Part shown: in pieces, positions 5,444 to 7,602 of the stretch | Position numbering within the stretch: position 1 is the stretch's first letter | Layout of the letters: every line of letters starts with the position of its first letter | Origin: Chloroflexaceae bacterium UBA1466 | GTDB taxonomy: Bacteria; Chloroflexota; Chloroflexia; Chloroflexales; Chloroflexaceae | Assembly: GCA_002325605.1 (NCBI GenBank) | Contig: DCSM01000021.1 | Location: forward strand, 403 to 8,004 | Direction: 5' to 3' | DNA length: 7,602 bases | The notes under the pieces: model-generated | What the model saw: only the letters and a program-made list of their open reading frames with translations | What the model was told of the DNA's origin: nothing | Database searches by the model: none | Made by a program: the position numbers and the translations under genes

Positions 5444-5899
5444 ATGGAAACCTTTTTTTCACACCGAGCCACCAAAATTCAGTGGCCGCAAAAGCCTTTC
5501 GGTTCCGAAGAGCGGCCCAAACTTGCTTCGATTTTAATCGTTGAGCGCAATCCCATCTTTTCGCGCATTGCTACTTTAATTTTGCAGAAACACTACGACA
5601 ATGAGGCCGTTGTGATCGGAATTGCGGGGCAGGCCGAAACGGCGCTTCTTCAGGCCCAGCTGCTTAACCCCAACATCCTGCTCCTCGACTTGTGTTTGCC
5701 TGGCCTCCCTTGCTCGGCTCTTATCCCGCGCTTGCGGACAGCTTCGCCCAAAACGGTGATTGTCGCGCTTGGGGTCCTGGATACCCATGGCTCGCGCCAA
5801 GCGGCGCTGGCGGCGGGGGCCGATGAATTTATCCCCAAAGCGATACTTAACACCAACCTGCGCCCGGTCATCCAGCGTTTTGTCCCGCTCTTTTCCTGA
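5444..5899 (+). CDS. Stand-alone receiver-like protein with degenerate acidic pocket
   Basis: A 151-residue protein with a response-regulator receiver fold and no output domain. Seen here: an N-terminal tail of about 27 residues, then ASILIVERNPIFSRIATLIL (first strand and helix), NILLLDLCLPG with Asp82 at the phospho-acceptor place, VIVALGVLD for the fourth strand, and AAGADEFIPKAI with Lys132 at the conserved lysine. Departures: the usual Asp-Asp metal pair is Glu34-Arg35, and the usual Thr/Ser after strand 4 appears to be Gly110. With Arg in the metal site, normal Mg-dependent phosphorylation is doubtful, so it may work as a phosphorylation-independent binding module. The ATG has AGTAGGA closely upstream (5433-5439). 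It is followed by a good terminator and then the sigma-factor unit. Confidence 0.85.
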   Translation: METFFSHRATKIQWPQKPFGSEERPKLASILIVERNPIFSRIATLILQKHYDNEAVVIGIAGQAETALLQAQLLNPNILLLDLCLPGLPCSALIPRLRTASPKTVIVALGVLDTHGSRQAALAAGADEFIPKAILNTNLRPVIQRFVPLFS

Positions 5900-5949
5900 A
5901 TTCTTCCCAGGATAGAAGTTTGTAGTAGTTTTACATAAACTAGCGGAGT

Positions 5950-5985
5950 TTGCCCCTGGGCCACCCTAGGGGCAATTTGGTTTGG
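5950..5985 (+). terminator. Intrinsic terminator after the receiver gene
   Basis: TTGCCCCT (5950-5957) and AGGGGCAA (5968-5975) form a perfect 8-bp stem. Inside it, GGG (5958-5960) can pair with CCC (5964-5966). A T-rich tail TTTGGTTTGGGTTTG follows. This is the strongest hairpin of its kind in the window and separates the receiver gene from the sigma-factor promoter. Confidence 0.65.
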
Positions 5986-6043
5986 GTTTGCGCTGCGCCC
6001 GCGGTTTGAGTTTGGGCCCCTGGCTGCGGCAAAGCGGGAATAG

Positions 6044-6057
6044 TTATGCTACAATAG
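6044..6057 (+). promoter_or_regulatory. Extended -10 promoter of the sigma-factor gene
   Basis: TTATGCTACAATAG, identical to 3784-3797, holds TGnTACAAT (hexamer 6050-6055). No convincing -35 hexamer is seen at standard spacing. The start should fall near 6061-6064 (CCAG), giving an unusually long leader of about 280 nt before ATG 6347. Confidence 0.7.
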
Positions 6058-6060
6058 TTT

Positions 6061-6346
6061 CCAGACCTGGAGCCAACCGCTGGCTTCTGTTTCGGCGGCG
6101 AGCCACCCTGGGCGAATTTTACCCTGCCCTCTACCCTTCCGGGCTAACCCAAAAACGTTTAGCGCCCAGGTCCCCAAAAGCTCCCTTTTTGGTGGGGAGA
6201 GCAAAGCGCACTGCATTGGGGCAGCAAGATGTAAGTGTAAGCTTTCAACCGAGCAAGACACAATTCTGTCCCAAGCGAGCAAAGAGCCTTCGTTCGTTGC
6301 TCTACGCTCTACTGAGCTTGATAATCCGATTGAGGGAATGATCGAA
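6061..6346 (+). promoter_or_regulatory. Long structured 5' leader of the sigma-factor gene, with competing helices
   Basis: A gene-free leader of about 285 nt. GGAGCCA (6069-6075) pairs with TGGCTTC (6081-6087) over 7 positions with one G-U. CCTGGGCG (6107-6114) pairs perfectly with CGCCCAGG (6163-6170). GACCTGG (6064-6070) pairs perfectly with CCAGGTC (6166-6172), so this last strand cannot take part in both helices. A further stem is CTCCC (6181-6185) with GGGAG (6195-6199). Competing helices are a common feature of leaders that switch state, but I recognise no known riboswitch, ribosomal-protein or T-box motif. A frame can be read through 5982-6341, but it covers the promoter and lacks protein-like composition. 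Confidence 0.45.
6332..6336 (+). promoter_or_regulatory. Ribosome binding site that favours ATG 6347 for sigA
   Basis: GAGGG sits 10 nt before ATG 6347 but only 1 nt before ATG 6338. That spacing is workable for the former and too tight for the latter. Confidence 0.55.
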
Positions 6347-7510
6347 ATGCACACGCTCCAACCCATTCCGCCCACTTCCACTGAACTGGGAAATCTCATT
6401 AGCCATGGCAAACAACGGGGTTATGTCACGGCGGATGAAGTGCAACATGCGGTGCCGGCGGCGGAAGAAGCTGCCGAAGCCCTGGATGCTATCTTGGATA
6501 ACCTGAATAAGAATGGCATCCGCATCATTGACGAAGAGTCCGATGCGATTGTTGTGATTGACGAAGATTTTGGGAACGACCACTACGATGCGTTACTCGG
6601 TGATAGTGTCCGCCTCTATCTGCGGGAAATTGGCCGCGTGGCGTTGCTCACCCCGGAGCAAGAACGGGAATTAGCCCAGCGCATCAAGGATGGCCTAAAG
6701 GCCCAGGCCCAGCTTGATTTGGCCGAAAAACCGCTTGAAGAGGCGGCCAAAGGCGAGCTTCTCAAGCAAGTGGAGGTGGGAAAAGAGGCCCGCAAGGAGA
6801 TGGCCGCTGCGAACCTGCGCTTAGTTGTCAGCATTGCCAAGCGCTACCGCGAACGCGGTCTGCCGCTGCTCGACCTCATCCAAGAAGGCAGTGTGGGGTT
6901 GTTAAGGGCCATCGAGAAATTTGATGTGGCTAAGGGGTATAAGTTTAGCACCTACGCAACCTGGTGGATTAAACAGGCTCTCAGCCGCGCTTTGTCCGAC
7001 CAGTCGCGGTTGGTGCGCTTGCCGGTGCATCTCGGCGAAACCCTGAACCGCATCCAATCGGCGCGGCGCGAATTGACCCAGAAAGAAGGCCGCGACCCCA
7101 CGGATAAAGAACTTGCGCTCTTTTTGGATATGACCGAAGAAAGGCTGCGCGAACTGCGCCGCACGGCCCAAGACCCGATTTCCTTGGCCATGCCTGTGGG
7201 CGAAGAAGCTGATAGCACCTTGGCCGATTTTATTCCTGATCCCCATGCCCTCGATGCCGATGATGCTGCGGCCAACGGCATGTTACGCGACCAAATTGGG
7301 GAAGCTTTAGGGCATTTGACCGAAAGAGAGCGCAATGTCTTGGCTCTGCGCTACGGCCTAGTTGATGGCCAACCGCATACACTGGAAGAGGTCGGGCGGC
7401 ATTTCAAGGTCACGCGGGAGCGCGTCCGCCAAATTGAGGTCAAGGCCCTTAGGAAGCTGCGCCACCCGCGCCTCAATAAACTCTTAAAGGATTATATTGA
7501 CCCCGTTTAA
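6347..7510 (+). CDS. sigA: Primary-type RNA polymerase sigma-70 factor (RpoD/SigA)
   Basis: The sigma subunit that directs RNA polymerase to -10/-35 promoters. Read from ATG 6347 it has 387 residues. Residues about 12-55 resemble a short region 1.1 (GNLISHGKQRGYVTADEV ... ILDNLNKNGIRIIDE), as in B. subtilis SigA, followed by an acidic patch. Region 1.2 starts at about 86 (DSVRLYLREIGRVALLTPEQE). After a short spacer, region 2 starts at about 155 with AANLRLVVSIAKRY, LLDLIQEGSVGL, and the -10-binding YATWWIKQAL near 203. Region 3 includes RLPVHLGETLNRI, and region 4.2 has the -35-binding HTLEEVGRHFKVTRERVRQIEV (about 344-365). All regions are complete, arguing for a group 1 or close group 2 sigma. 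ATG 6338 is an alternative start, but its Shine-Dalgarno spacing is too short. It is transcribed from its own promoter at 6044 through a long leader. Confidence 0.95.
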   Translation: MHTLQPIPPTSTELGNLISHGKQRGYVTADEVQHAVPAAEEAAEALDAILDNLNKNGIRIIDEESDAIVVIDEDFGNDHYDALLGDSVRLYLREIGRVALLTPEQERELAQRIKDGLKAQAQLDLAEKPLEEAAKGELLKQVEVGKEARKEMAAANLRLVVSIAKRYRERGLPLLDLIQEGSVGLLRAIEKFDVAKGYKFSTYATWWIKQALSRALSDQSRLVRLPVHLGETLNRIQSARRELTQKEGRDPTDKELALFLDMTEERLRELRRTAQDPISLAMPVGEEADSTLADFIPDPHALDADDAAANGMLRDQIGEALGHLTERERNVLALRYGLVDGQPHTLEEVGRHFKVTRERVRQIEVKALRKLRHPRLNKLLKDYIDPV

Positions 7511-7518
7511 CCCCCTTT

Positions 7519-7547
7519 TTGCCAGCCTCCCCGCGAGCTGAGATAAC
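7519..7547 (+). promoter_or_regulatory. Weak promoter candidate after sigA
   Basis: TTGCCA (7519-7524) and GATAAC (7542-7547) are separated by 17 nt, partly matching -35 and -10 hexamers. It would serve something beyond the window. Given short hexamers and one mismatch or more in each, this is tentative. Confidence 0.25.
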
Positions 7548-7586
7548 TCCATTCTTTATATGGAAACCCTTTCAGCTTGGCGGGCC

Positions 7587-7602
7587 GCTGGCTTGAGCCA
7601 GC
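7587..7602. terminator. Perfect inverted repeat at the window edge, possible sigA terminator
   Basis: GCTGGC (7587-7592) and GCCAGC (7597-7602) form a perfect stem with a TTGA loop, about 77 nt after the sigA stop. The sequence ends here, so a T-run and any stem extension cannot be seen. It could equally be a bidirectional terminator or a repeat half. Confidence 0.4.

Noticed and set aside
5982..6341. Forward reading frame of 119 codons before sigA
   Set aside because: It spans the sigma promoter and the paired leader segments, has low-complexity basic composition, and matches no family. It is best read as untranslated leader.
1..7602. Insertion sequence, prophage or CRISPR array
   Set aside because: No transposase or integrase, no terminal inverted repeats flanking a gene, and no regularly spaced direct repeats were found.

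Overview
This is a bacterial chromosomal window with every recognised gene on the + strand. The organism is probably a respiring or facultative bacterium that makes menaquinone by the futalosine route, because aminofutalosine synthase (mqnE) and chorismate dehydratase (mqnA) are both present. The overall style (TTG start, extended -10 promoters, NarL-type regulator, a compact primary sigma factor of about 387 residues with a short region 1.1) would fit Chloroflexota (Anaerolineae-like). That placement is an inference from gene style only and is not proven here.

Layout. (1) 3-950: the 3' end of an ABC/OLD-type AAA ATPase with a DUF3696-like tail, cut by the window edge, followed 3 nt later by a PIN-fold nuclease-like protein. 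The pair looks like a two-gene ATPase-nuclease module of possible defence or stress function. (2) 979-3528: a tight cluster of mqnE, a type I signal peptidase (lepB) that overlaps mqnE by 4 bp and starts with TTG, and mqnA. (3) 3529-3901: a gene-free stretch holding two things: a possible folded RNA closed by long-range helices, and a clear extended -10 promoter followed by a hairpin-rich leader. (4) 3902-4873: a small unrecognised protein and a NarL/FixJ-type response regulator, probably one transcript. (5) 5134-5899: a second small unrecognised protein and a stand-alone receiver-like protein whose acidic pocket is degenerate. (6) 5900-7510: a good intrinsic terminator, a second copy of the same promoter and start-site block seen at 3784, a leader of about 280 nt with mutually exclusive pairings, and the primary-type sigma-70 factor.

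How the parts may work together. The mqn genes supply two steps of menaquinone synthesis, and lepB serves protein export generally. Downstream is a regulatory cluster: a DNA-binding response regulator with no sensor kinase in view, an odd receiver protein, and the sigma factor. The promoter block TTATGCTACAATAG-n3-CCAG occurs at identical internal spacing before both the small gene/response-regulator unit and the sigma gene, so the two units may share transcription control.

The least ordinary items are the ATPase-PIN pair, the candidate RNA at 3539-3713, the sigma-factor leader with competing helices, and the degenerate receiver. No tRNA, rRNA, CRISPR array, insertion sequence or transposase was recognised.
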